Shown here: piece by piece, positions 46,043-53,335 of the stretch | Numbering within the stretch: the stretch's first letter is position 1 | Layout: the number at the start of each line of letters is the position of its first letter | Assembly (NCBI RefSeq): GCF_012932965.1 | Contig: NZ_JABBXH010000004.1 | Span: 248,001-312,000, forward strand | Direction: 5' to 3' | From: Thalassotalea algicola | Lineage (GTDB): Bacteria > Pseudomonadota > Gammaproteobacteria > Enterobacterales > Alteromonadaceae | DNA: 64,000 nucleotides | Notes under the pieces: generated by a model | What the model was told of the DNA's origin: nothing | The model's input: only the letters and a program-made list of their open reading frames with translations | Databases searched by the model: none | Translations under genes and position numbers: made by a program

Positions 46043-46062
46043 CGCTAATTCCTTGAAGCACA

Positions 46063-46159
46063 TAACGCCCACATTAAGGGGCGGATAATGCTTGGCTATA
46101 ATTTGCGAGGAACGAGCGTCAGCCAAGCATTAGACGTCCCTTCCTTTAATTGCTTGTTA
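46063..46159 (-). repeat. attC site 2
   Basis: 97 bases. It and site 1 share the centre GAGGAACGARCGYCAGCC, a separate subfamily from the rest. Confidence 0.87.
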
Positions 46160-46165
46160 GGTAAC

Positions 46166-46507
46166 TTAATCGCTGAATATTTCTTCACCGCAGTTTGGAC
46201 ATATACTATTCTCGTTGATTTCATTCAGAGCATTTTTATCTATGTCACTCATGCAATTTGTGCAAACTATATCTAAGTCCTTTGTTAGTTTTTTCAGCTT
46301 CCTAGATACTAAAAATGGCGGTAAAGCCATGCCAATGATAAGGAAAATCATCAAATTGCTATTGGCTGACTCTGACAGTAGTTCAAGCTTAAATACAATG
46401 ATTGACGAGACAATTAGTAACACAGAAAAAATCACAGCTAGACTTAGCAATTTTCTGCTTTTCATACTAACTCTGTTACCTATTTCACGAATTTCAGATT
46501 TTCTCAT
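46166..46507 (-). CDS. Cassette 2: membrane protein with zinc ribbon
   Basis: 113 residues with two membrane segments and a C-terminal zinc ribbon (CTNCMSDI, then SICPNCGEEIF; two CxxC pairs). It would sit in the inner membrane with the ribbon in the cytosol. Zinc-ribbon membrane proteins of this kind are often assembly or sensing factors. Function unknown. Confidence 0.75.
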   Translation of the reverse strand: MRKSEIREIGNRVSMKSRKLLSLAVIFSVLLIVSSIIVFKLELLSESANSNLMIFLIIGMALPPFLVSRKLKKLTKDLDIVCTNCMSDIDKNALNEINENSICPNCGEEIFSD

Positions 46508-46524
46508 GAGCTTGAATAGTTACC

Positions 46525-46619
46525 TAACGCCCTGTTAAGGGGCGGATAATGCATGGCTACAATCGTGAGGAACGAACGCCAGCCATGCTTTAGACGTCCT
46601 TACCTTAAACAGCTTGTTA
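46525..46619 (-). repeat. attC site 1
   Basis: 95 bases. The arms match the consensus; the centre belongs to the site 2 subfamily. This is the attC of the leading cassette. Confidence 0.87.
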
Positions 46620-47051
46620 TGTGGCTGGCCACTTCGGCTCTTCATTTTCACCATACAACACGCCAAAATTAATATTTGTTAGTTTATTAAAACTGAATTG
46701 AAGTTCTAGCCATTCTTTTTCAAAAGTTACAGATACAAAAGAGCCATAGTCATCAATTGTCGGTTCTGTATCTAATTCCATGCGTAAAATTGATAAAACT
46801 TCAGGCATAGACTTACCAATAAGTTGGTGCCCCAATATTGTCACGTTTTTATTGTGAACTTCGATCCAGCTAAGGCGATGATCATTTTCAATTTCAAAGG
46901 ATAACTCGACTAGAAGCTCGTTGAACTGTAGTCGTTTATTTTCTTCATCGGTAAAGAACGTTTTATCAGGGTTACCTAGTAAGGCAATTACTTGTTGTTC
47001 TGTATGACCAAACAGAATTGAGTCAACTCCATAACCTAATTTGATTTCCAA
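46617..47051 (-). CDS. Cassette 1 (leading): small soluble protein, unknown
   Basis: 144 residues, beta-rich, no signal. Motifs include LGYGVDSILFGHTEQQVIAL followed by LGNPDKTFFTDEE; the pattern LG-x-D-x-I-x-FG-x-x-x-x-x-V-x-x-LLG-x-P recurs in small proteins near cassettes and secretion loci, where some are immunity proteins. I do not claim that here. The stop overlaps attC 1. The start ATG at 47051 is about 24 bases from the array's right boundary. Confidence 0.7.
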   Translation of the reverse strand: MEIKLGYGVDSILFGHTEQQVIALLGNPDKTFFTDEENKRLQFNELLVELSFEIENDHRLSWIEVHNKNVTILGHQLIGKSMPEVLSILRMELDTEPTIDDYGSFVSVTFEKEWLELQFSFNKLTNINFGVLYGENEEPKWPAT

Positions 47052-47473
47052 TGCTTGATTCCTTCAAAGCCACATAACAGCTTATTAGGTCTTAATTTTT
47101 TTAAATTTTATATTAAAACAACAAGTTAGATGTATGATTAATTAATCATGTAGACACGGTGTAGTCATATTATCTCAAACTATTTTGTAGGATGTTTGAT
47201 TGTTGTAGCTAGCTAGGTGGTTAAAACACAAGGTCTATTAATGGTTAGTTTCCACATGTAAGTTACTCCCTATCATCTGTACAGTGTCAGAAAGGAGCGT
47301 TAAAAATTGATATTGAATAGCGAAACGTGACGGATAAGTTAACTTCAATAACAATTAGTATAAGTTGGTATATAGCTTCTGCTGGAAAAAGTAGTCAAAT
47401 ATTATAAGAATTTAATAAACCATATTGTCAATTAGAAATATCGACCCTGTAACAGTTTAAATTCTGAATACAT
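47052..47473. other. Array boundary and left end of the integrative element
   Basis: A 422-base stretch without a gene. On the minus strand, AAGCTGTTATGTGG at 47071-47084 gives one GTTATGT core as at cassette joins, but the folded attC partner is missing, so it could be the remains of attI. The direct repeat 47147-47168 (left att candidate) follows. The rest (47170-47473) holds no ORF over 60 residues. Confidence 0.6.
47147..47168 (+). repeat. Candidate att repeat, left end
   Basis: Reads CATGTAGACA-CG-GTGTAGTCAT. It matches the repeat at 54535-54556 in 20 of 22 positions; the two differences are the central dinucleotide. Confidence 0.62.
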
Positions 47474-48400
47474 TTATGCTTTCACAATCTTATGATATTT
47501 ATCAAAAAAATCTGAAACTTTGCCTACAGAGCTATGTAAAAGTAGAGCTTCATCTGTCGTCAGATCTAATCTTTCGAATATTTTTCCATCACTAAACACA
47601 GCTTCATAACGATATAATTGCTCTGCGATATCTTTATCCTTATATACCGCCGAATTTTTTATGTAATCAACAACATCTTGAAACTCAGTAAATGCCACTG
47701 TTTTACCTACAAATATACTCGTAATCTTATATTCAATAGGAATAGCAGCGATTCCAGCCTTAATTTTATCAATATAAGAGTTAAATACTGATTGCCCTAT
47801 TGTAGAAATCAGGTTATCAAATATTACTTTTTTAGATGCTTTATTTATTTTGCTTACAGCAAACTCTGCGATTTTAGATTTTTCTTCCTCTGATGCTTTT
47901 TCGCCATGTTCCATAGGTATACCTGCTTTAGCCCATGATGCGTATATAAATGTCTTAGGTATGTAAAACAAGTCAATTCCTCTCCCCTTAATAAATTCTT
48001 GAGCGGGAGCTGTGAAATCGCCAGCAGCAAGAATCCCAAGAATCCTAGCAGTCGGATAAGTCTCTCCCATAGGGAGCAATTTCCCCGAATCATCTCTAGC
48101 TTTATCTCTAGAGTGTCCAGCTCTTCTTCTCCAAAATGTTTCAAAAAAGGCTAAAGGGATACCTTTTTCATCATCAGTACCACCTAACTCCAAAACAAAA
48201 TCATAATCTACTTCGGAACCATCTAAAGCTTTCCATATTATTTTCCCTTGTCTGCATTTTCTATTTTTAAACCTATGATCAAGGTACAAATTTAAGTCTT
48301 TAGCAACTCTGCTTAATAAATATGTTGCTAATTCTTCCTCAAACCAATCACCGATTAATTGACCTATTTTATGTCCACTTGAAGCCAAATTTTTACTCAT
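47474..48400 (-). CDS. Putative type II restriction endonuclease
   Basis: A 308-residue cytosolic protein coupled to the methyltransferase gene (the start ATG overlaps the stop, ATGA). The conserved block VDYDFVLELGG followed by AFFETFWRRRAGHSRDKARD has the order of a PD-(D/E)xK-like nuclease core (D...E-x-x-W-R-R-R). The later GRGIDLFYIPK strand fits the family. Position behind a C5 methyltransferase makes a restriction role the likely reading, but the recognition site and activity are not visible. Confidence 0.68.
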   Translation of the reverse strand: MSKNLASSGHKIGQLIGDWFEEELATYLLSRVAKDLNLYLDHRFKNRKCRQGKIIWKALDGSEVDYDFVLELGGTDDEKGIPLAFFETFWRRRAGHSRDKARDDSGKLLPMGETYPTARILGILAAGDFTAPAQEFIKGRGIDLFYIPKTFIYASWAKAGIPMEHGEKASEEEKSKIAEFAVSKINKASKKVIFDNLISTIGQSVFNSYIDKIKAGIAAIPIEYKITSIFVGKTVAFTEFQDVVDYIKNSAVYKDKDIAEQLYRYEAVFSDGKIFERLDLTTDEALLLHSSVGKVSDFFDKYHKIVKA

Positions 48401-49503
48401 AAGTAGTCCTTAATATGATTTGCTATAGCTTTTGCTAATAAAGGTGGAACAGCATTTCCTACCTGATCATCTTGTGTAAGATACTTAGCTTTTCTAGTCA
48501 AATTTCCAAAAAATTGATAATCATCATCGAAACTTTGTAGTCTTGCAGCTTCTCGAGTCGTAAGCCCTCTTGGTTCCCAAGGATGTATAATGTCAGTCCT
48601 AAAATTACAAGTTATAGTTCTCGATGGAGTTGTTTCGTTTAACCGAAAAACATTGTTCTTTTTCGTTCTTAGGTGCTCAGGCAATGATCTAATATCGCCT
48701 CCTTGAGGCATATGGGAGTATCTTTCTACAATTTTTTCACTATGACGAGTGGCTCTTTGATTAAAAAGATAACCTGGCTTTCTATCGCCTCTAATTAATT
48801 CTTGAAAATCATTTTTAAAAAGTTGATTCTTTGCTTCTTCTTCACCTTCACCTTGTCCTATTTTAGGTAAATTAGACAAGGCTTCCCCAACTGTTATATG
48901 AGGCTTCAAAATGCCTTTAAATAACTCCATGCTTTTTGAATTTAGTGAGTCATGAGTAGGTAGTGGCAAACCAATTCTTTGTTTATGACGAGATCCTATT
49001 AATATAAACCTTGGCCTAGCTTGAGGAACCCCATAATCAGCTGAATTCAGTATACCGTGGGATATTTCATATCCAATTCGAGAAAACTCTGAGCAGATTG
49101 CTTCAAGAACTAGTCCTCCTTGCATTGATACTAAACCAACAACATTTTCGAATACGAAGATATCAGGTTTCAGTATATCAACAATACGTACATATTCTTT
49201 AAACAAAAGGTTTTTAGGATCATCAACAAGCCTTCTACCTGCGAGGCTAAATCCTTGACATGGTGGACCACCAATTACAACTTGAATATTAGTATTATCA
49301 GTCAATGCTAATAGTTGATTTTCTTCAATATCGCTTACATCAGAACAAATTGCAGGAGTATTTGGATGATTATGTTTAAATGTGTCAATTGCTTGCTTAT
49401 CGAAGTCAACAGCTAAAACAGTTTCAAACCCACCAGCCTTTTTAAAGCCTTCTGTAAAGCCACCTGCTCCGCAAAACAAATCAACAGTCGTAATTTTGCT
49501 CAA
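48397..49503 (-). CDS. DNA (cytosine-5) methyltransferase
   Basis: A 368-residue type II modification enzyme. Ordered motifs: I (DLFCGAGGFTEGF), IV with catalytic Cys82 (GGPPCQGFSLAGRR), VI (ENV), VIII (QARPRF), IX (RTITC) and X (VGNAVPP). It methylates cytosine at C5 to protect host DNA. The target-recognition region lies between motifs VIII and IX. It is upstream of and overlaps the putative endonuclease gene. Confidence 0.93.
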   Translation of the reverse strand: MSKITTVDLFCGAGGFTEGFKKAGGFETVLAVDFDKQAIDTFKHNHPNTPAICSDVSDIEENQLLALTDNTNIQVVIGGPPCQGFSLAGRRLVDDPKNLLFKEYVRIVDILKPDIFVFENVVGLVSMQGGLVLEAICSEFSRIGYEISHGILNSADYGVPQARPRFILIGSRHKQRIGLPLPTHDSLNSKSMELFKGILKPHITVGEALSNLPKIGQGEGEEEAKNQLFKNDFQELIRGDRKPGYLFNQRATRHSEKIVERYSHMPQGGDIRSLPEHLRTKKNNVFRLNETTPSRTITCNFRTDIIHPWEPRGLTTREAARLQSFDDDYQFFGNLTRKAKYLTQDDQVGNAVPPLLAKAIANHIKDYL

Positions 49504-49861
49504 AGAAACCTCTGAATAGTTAATAGCGAAATAATTTTTTCAGGGAGATTTATACCACAATAAATACTTAAAAAGTAAAGTCGTTGAATATATATCTGAA
49601 TTTTTCAGAAGATAGATTATTAAGTATCCATTTTAAGTTTTTTAGTAAATATTTATCCGTTACAGTCTTTCATAGACTTCGTCATTAGTGACAATATACG
49701 TATAGAAAAAATGCCTATAGGTCACTCACTAAATCAGATGCGAACATTTCTTTTAGTTTGCTTCAGCTGTATTAGAGAATAAAAGAGCTAATGTCTTATT
49801 AATGTTTGTAATGATAATCAACAGTACATTCTTTTTAGGCTGAAAGAGTCACATAGTACAG
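49504..49861. other. Intergenic region, 358 bases, between methyltransferase and rep genes
   Basis: No gene seen. It holds a small inverted repeat CTGAATTTTTCAG at 49597-49609 near the methyltransferase start, a possible operator. The AT content is high. Promoters for the methyltransferase gene probably lie here. Confidence 0.5.
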
Positions 49862-51892
49862 TTATTTACAGAACTCCAAGTTATCACAAACTACGTTTGC
49901 TCTTTCTAAACGCCAACTGAAGAATCGAGTTAATATTCGATGACCTTTAAACATTAGTCCCTTAATAGTTTGAATAATGTTTCCATCATAAAAGCCTAGT
50001 TTGCATTCACCCGTTTCACTATCAAATGAAGCATCATAGGCAAGCTTAATCGGCTGGTCTTTTCGCTTAGAAAATACCCCACCCATTGCATTAATATATT
50101 CGTGCCATTTACTTTCATCTGCGGCTTTTCTGGCTTTTTCAATAATTTCATCTAGTCCAAGTGACTGCTTTAATCGTCTTAGCTCACGCCATACAGAAAC
50201 ACTCGCACCACCAATTTGCTGAAACTGACGTATACACCAACAAGACGCCCACGCATCAACACGTTGTGCTGCGGTGATTGGATCTTCACCATAAACGCCT
50301 TTGTCTAGTCCTTCACCATCAATATTCTTTGAAACATACTTGGCAATATAACCTGTGGCACTCCCTTTTTTAGGGTCTATCATTTTAAAGTCACAACGAT
50401 TTTCTAAAGCACCTTTTTCATCACCATCTTCTTCTAGTGAGTAATGGCTGATTGTTTGCTTTACCTCATTAATATGTTGAGGCTCAACAAACAACAGGAT
50501 ATGCCAATGGGGCGTACCATCATGCTGAGGCTCTGCCACTCTAAAGCCATAAGGCTTAATATCTTTTCTATTCCAATGCGCTCTTATTCTTGACCATAAC
50601 GTACATAAGTATTGATTCCCCATGTAAGGAGTTAAGCTTTGATATTTAGTGTTGCGCTGCCCTGATTTGGCATATGCCGCGTGATATTTTGAAGGACACG
50701 TTATGGTAATAAATATGCCCTGATGACCATGTGTTTTTGATAGTTCTTCAAAACCTCGCATTCGTACCATTAATTCTGCTTTCCTGACGGCTGGATTTGA
50801 TACATTTAAATCAGATAATTCCTTTAATGAAAATTGCTGACCGATATCATTAATCACATACATAGAGCTGAGCATTTGTTCGTTACGCAAACGTTGCTGT
50901 TTTCTTTTGGTAACAGTCAAATCGCTGGCATAAATTTGGTTGTTTTTATGAACAAGATTCAATTCTATTGCGGCTTGCTCATACGCTTGGTTAAAAATTT
51001 TCCGTAATCGTCGATTCCACCAATTTTTGTCAATCATTCGCTTTATTGCGCCCAACTCCGTTACGCCTTTTTCCGAAACAATTGGCGCCTTAATTCGAAA
51101 CGTTTGGCAATAATCCGAGAGTATTCGGTAAATTTCGACTGAATTTGACTCGCAAATTTGCGTTAACGGTTCAAAGCGCTTCGTTACGTTACGGAACGGA
51201 TCGTTACGGGCATTTCTTTTATTGGGTGAATCGCCCAAATTTGGAAATGTGTTTTCAATTTTCGACAGAATTCGCTGGATTGCTTTTGAATTTGGGTCAG
51301 TGTTTTGAATAAATGGTTTTAGCTTTCGAAAAAGCGATTGAATTTGGATTTCAAACTCGACTCGTTTTGTCGGTTCGTTAGCGGAATTTTCTATCGTTTT
51401 TTTGAGTTCAAATAGGACATCCGAAAATTGAGCCAAATTTGGAATGCTACTTTTCAAAACCAATTCAATTTGATCGGTTATATATCCCAAATTATTGGAA
51501 GTATTAGTGCTTTTACTCAAATCAAGTGTTTTTTTGTTGTGATAGAGTGCTATTCGTCTACACCGATCTGCACAATCACTCGAAATTGTTCTGATTTCAT
51601 TGTCATCGACCGTCATGGAGTGGCGAAGCTTTTCAGGAAGTAAGCTGACAATCTTTTTTATCGTATTGAGAACATATAGATTCCTTTCTCGTCTAGCCTT
51701 CAGTTTAAAAGCATTACTTAATACGAGCTGTTTAATAGAGTCGGGAACTTTATTAAGCTCCCAAAACATAAATTCGACATCAGCCCTGTCAGCAGGACAT
51801 TTATGAACCTCCTGTGCTAAAAACGGGTTGTCTTTAAACACAGGAGCCAGTTTATTAAGTTTTAGCTGTAAGCTATCCGTTTGAGCATTCAT
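49862..51892 (-). CDS. Replication endonuclease, phage P2 GpA / HUH family
   Basis: About 676 residues from the ATG at 51892; a TTG at 51907 is also in frame. The HUH motif is His462-Trp-His464 (TPHWHILLF), and the catalytic tyrosine pair is Tyr515 and Tyr519 in GYIAKYVSKN, as in P2 GpA, which nicks the origin and drives rolling-circle-type replication. The N-terminal half is charged and helical. It lets the element replicate when excised. Overlaps the upstream gene, suggesting coupling. Confidence 0.88.
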   Translation of the reverse strand: MNAQTDSLQLKLNKLAPVFKDNPFLAQEVHKCPADRADVEFMFWELNKVPDSIKQLVLSNAFKLKARRERNLYVLNTIKKIVSLLPEKLRHSMTVDDNEIRTISSDCADRCRRIALYHNKKTLDLSKSTNTSNNLGYITDQIELVLKSSIPNLAQFSDVLFELKKTIENSANEPTKRVEFEIQIQSLFRKLKPFIQNTDPNSKAIQRILSKIENTFPNLGDSPNKRNARNDPFRNVTKRFEPLTQICESNSVEIYRILSDYCQTFRIKAPIVSEKGVTELGAIKRMIDKNWWNRRLRKIFNQAYEQAAIELNLVHKNNQIYASDLTVTKRKQQRLRNEQMLSSMYVINDIGQQFSLKELSDLNVSNPAVRKAELMVRMRGFEELSKTHGHQGIFITITCPSKYHAAYAKSGQRNTKYQSLTPYMGNQYLCTLWSRIRAHWNRKDIKPYGFRVAEPQHDGTPHWHILLFVEPQHINEVKQTISHYSLEEDGDEKGALENRCDFKMIDPKKGSATGYIAKYVSKNIDGEGLDKGVYGEDPITAAQRVDAWASCWCIRQFQQIGGASVSVWRELRRLKQSLGLDEIIEKARKAADESKWHEYINAMGGVFSKRKDQPIKLAYDASFDSETGECKLGFYDGNIIQTIKGLMFKGHRILTRFFSWRLERANVVCDNLEFCK
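51151..51210 (-). other. Palindrome and CGTTACG repeats inside the rep gene
   Basis: CGCAAATTTGCG (51151-51162, perfect palindrome) overlaps CGTTAACG (51161-51168). CGTTACG repeats follow at 51182-51188 and 51202-51208. They encode about residues 230-250 of the replication protein. P2 family nicking origins lie inside gene A, so an origin role is possible. Confidence 0.4.
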
Positions 51893-52205
51893 TTTTGTAA
51901 TTCTCAAACACTGATTGACCTAGTTCACTAATAGTAAAGCGCTTGTATTCGACGCCTTGTCGAAAGTAAGGTTCTCCAACAATTAAACCTTTTGCTTTCA
52001 AGTCTCGAATAGAGCCCAACTTAATTATTTGTCCTAACGGTTTCGATGGTAGTAATTTTCCAAACTTAGCACATGGCTCTACACATAAATCCAACTGCAA
52101 TCCATCATTGAATATCCTTAAATGTGCGTAATTATTATTAGTTAACTTTCCTGAAAGGATTTTATTACCTTCATCAATGAGTTGGTGGTCAAAGTTCATA
52201 TCCAT
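51873..52205 (-). CDS. Small element protein with winged-helix-like C-terminus
   Basis: 110 residues, soluble. The C-terminal pattern IRDLKAKGLIVGEPYF followed by FTISELGQSVFENY resembles a winged-helix DNA-binding fold. Its ATG overlaps the stop of the AlpA-like gene by one base (TAATG), so translation is coupled. It may regulate replication or excision. Confidence 0.66.
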   Translation of the reverse strand: MDMNFDHQLIDEGNKILSGKLTNNNYAHLRIFNDGLQLDLCVEPCAKFGKLLPSKPLGQIIKLGSIRDLKAKGLIVGEPYFRQGVEYKRFTISELGQSVFENYKNECSNG

Positions 52206-52405
52206 TACGCCACTCCTTCACTCGTTGAATAACATAAGTTATCTTCAAGGTACTTCTCGATATCTTGCAACCGATATCGAATAGCTCTTGCTCCCACTTT
52301 GATAAAGGGAATTCTCGCGCCAGCCCACCTGTCTCGTTCAAGGAAGGCTTCGCTGACACATAAAATTTCAGCAGTTTCTTTTGTGTTTAATAGTTTAATT
52401 TTCAT
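52205..52405 (-). CDS. AlpA-like helix-turn-helix regulator / excisionase
   Basis: 66 residues from the ATG at 52405. It is a MerR-like winged-helix of the AlpA/excisionase type: LLNTKETAEILCVSEAFLER, then GARIPFIKVGARAIRYRLQD. Such proteins act as directionality factors and activate integrase or replication genes in phage satellites. The 5' end of the gene lies a few bases behind a perfect inverted repeat. Confidence 0.85.
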   Translation of the reverse strand: MKIKLLNTKETAEILCVSEAFLERDRWAGARIPFIKVGARAIRYRLQDIEKYLEDNLCYSTSEGVA

Positions 52406-52410
52406 CAATA

Positions 52411-52440
52411 TTTACTCGTTGTTTAAAAGGAACGAGTAAA
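52411..52440 (-). repeat. Perfect 10-bp inverted repeat upstream of the AlpA-like gene
   Basis: TTTACTCGTT and AACGAGTAAA with a ten-base loop. The 3' arm (minus strand) lies about five bases before the AlpA ATG, so folding would hide its ribosome site. It could also be an operator. Confidence 0.75.
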
Positions 52441-52471
52441 GTTTTGATCATGTATTAATTGGTTTGAATGA

Positions 52472-52512
52472 CGCTAGGGGGTACAGGTATACCGCTAGGG
52501 GGTAGCGGTATA
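52472..52512 (+). repeat. Iteron-like direct repeats with hairpin
   Basis: Two 20-base direct repeats (CGCTAGGGGGTA with 18/20 identical) at 21-base spacing. The second forms a nine-base perfect hairpin with its flank (ATACCGCTA and TAGCGGTAT, loop GGGGG). They lie between the unknown 271-residue gene and the AlpA-like gene, on the upstream side of the latter. Confidence 0.7.
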
Positions 52513-52519
52513 TTCGTAA

Positions 52520-53335
52520 CTATATTGGCATTTTCCACTTTCCATTTTTAAAGTCGCCAATCCACTTGCTAAATTGATGATTTTTTTCTTCTGCCTCAGA
52601 TAAAAGTAATAATTCACTTTTCTCAGTTTCGAGTTCAGCCTCAATTATCATGCCTGCTTTTCTGGCGGAGAATTCAGTATAGTTTTTCAAATAACGCTTA
52701 ATAACTTCAACTTTCAAAGGCTCCATATGCTTTGCTTTAGCATTGCCTCCCGCACTTCCTAATTTTGCATTGTTATTATTTTTATCAAATAGACATTCGG
52801 CACGTGCAACACTATCAATAACTTCTTCTTTTAACTGTGCAATATTACTTTGTACCGTTTGTTTGAAATACGCCTTTAGTGGTTCCTCGTAATTATCAAT
52901 TTCTGAAGGTGCATGGAGGATTTCTGCTGATTGCATTAACGTTAATGTGGCGAATAGCTCACCCCATTGGATGCTTTTTATCTGTAGTTCATTTAGGTCA
53001 AAATAATCCAATAATAAATAGAGTGACCTTCCTTCCGATAATACCACTGACTTTCTCGTACTTGATGTATCAAGTAGCTTCATCGATAAACTTTGTAGAA
53101 GGTTTTCACCGATCCTCAGCATAGAAGTAACTGCTTTTGATAGCTCAATTATTTGCTTATCTGATCGCTTTATCAAAATATCTCGTGCAATATGAGTAGC
53201 ATCACATACGTCTTCATCTGGCTCGAAACTCATTGGTAAAAGATCAGACCTTTCAAAAATATTGCTATGTCGTGCTCGCACATTTTCTATGCTTATTGCT
53301 TCTTTAGCTTCTTGCTTTATTTTATCTTGATACAT
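52520..53335 (-). CDS. Integrase-adjacent protein of unknown function
   Basis: About 271 residues from the ATG at 53335, near the integrase stop (13-base overlap). It is helical and cytosolic. The C-terminal third has the pattern seen next to integrases of islands and phages: GGNAKAKHMEPLKVEVIKRY, then FSARKAGMIIEAEL and FSKWIGDFK, often a degenerate helix-turn-helix. Residues 60-140 hold a helical repeat-like part. Function unknown. Confidence 0.72.
   Translation of the reverse strand: MYQDKIKQEAKEAISIENVRARHSNIFERSDLLPMSFEPDEDVCDATHIARDILIKRSDKQIIELSKAVTSMLRIGENLLQSLSMKLLDTSSTRKSVVLSEGRSLYLLLDYFDLNELQIKSIQWGELFATLTLMQSAEILHAPSEIDNYEEPLKAYFKQTVQSNIAQLKEEVIDSVARAECLFDKNNNNAKLGSAGGNAKAKHMEPLKVEVIKRYLKNYTEFSARKAGMIIEAELETEKSELLLLSEAEEKNHQFSKWIGDFKNGKWKMPI

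Larger units (their letters stand above)
41396..47095 (-). mobile_element. Integron gene-cassette array without an integrase (CALIN)
   Basis: Twelve cassettes are separated by eleven complete attC sites plus one degenerate terminal attC next to yfbR. The sites share conserved ends (TAACGCCC on the left, GCTTGTTA on the right, plus strand), a short central stem, and resemble the Vibrio cholerae VCR in the GGGACTG and CAGCCCCTTA elements. Their orientation means the leading (first) cassette is at 46617-47051 and the last beside yfbR. An integron integrase would be expected beyond 47,095, but that place is taken by the 7.4-kb element and no intI reading frame is seen anywhere in the window. Confidence 0.9.

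Noticed and set aside
45701-46126. The longer form of the cassette 3 gene
   Set aside because: Its start lies inside attC site 2; the ATG at 46042 with AAGGA upstream is better.
47112-47130. ACAACAAGTTAGAT on the plus strand, which resembles the end of attI1
   Set aside because: The core faces away from the cassettes, which are on the minus strand, so it cannot be the array's attI.
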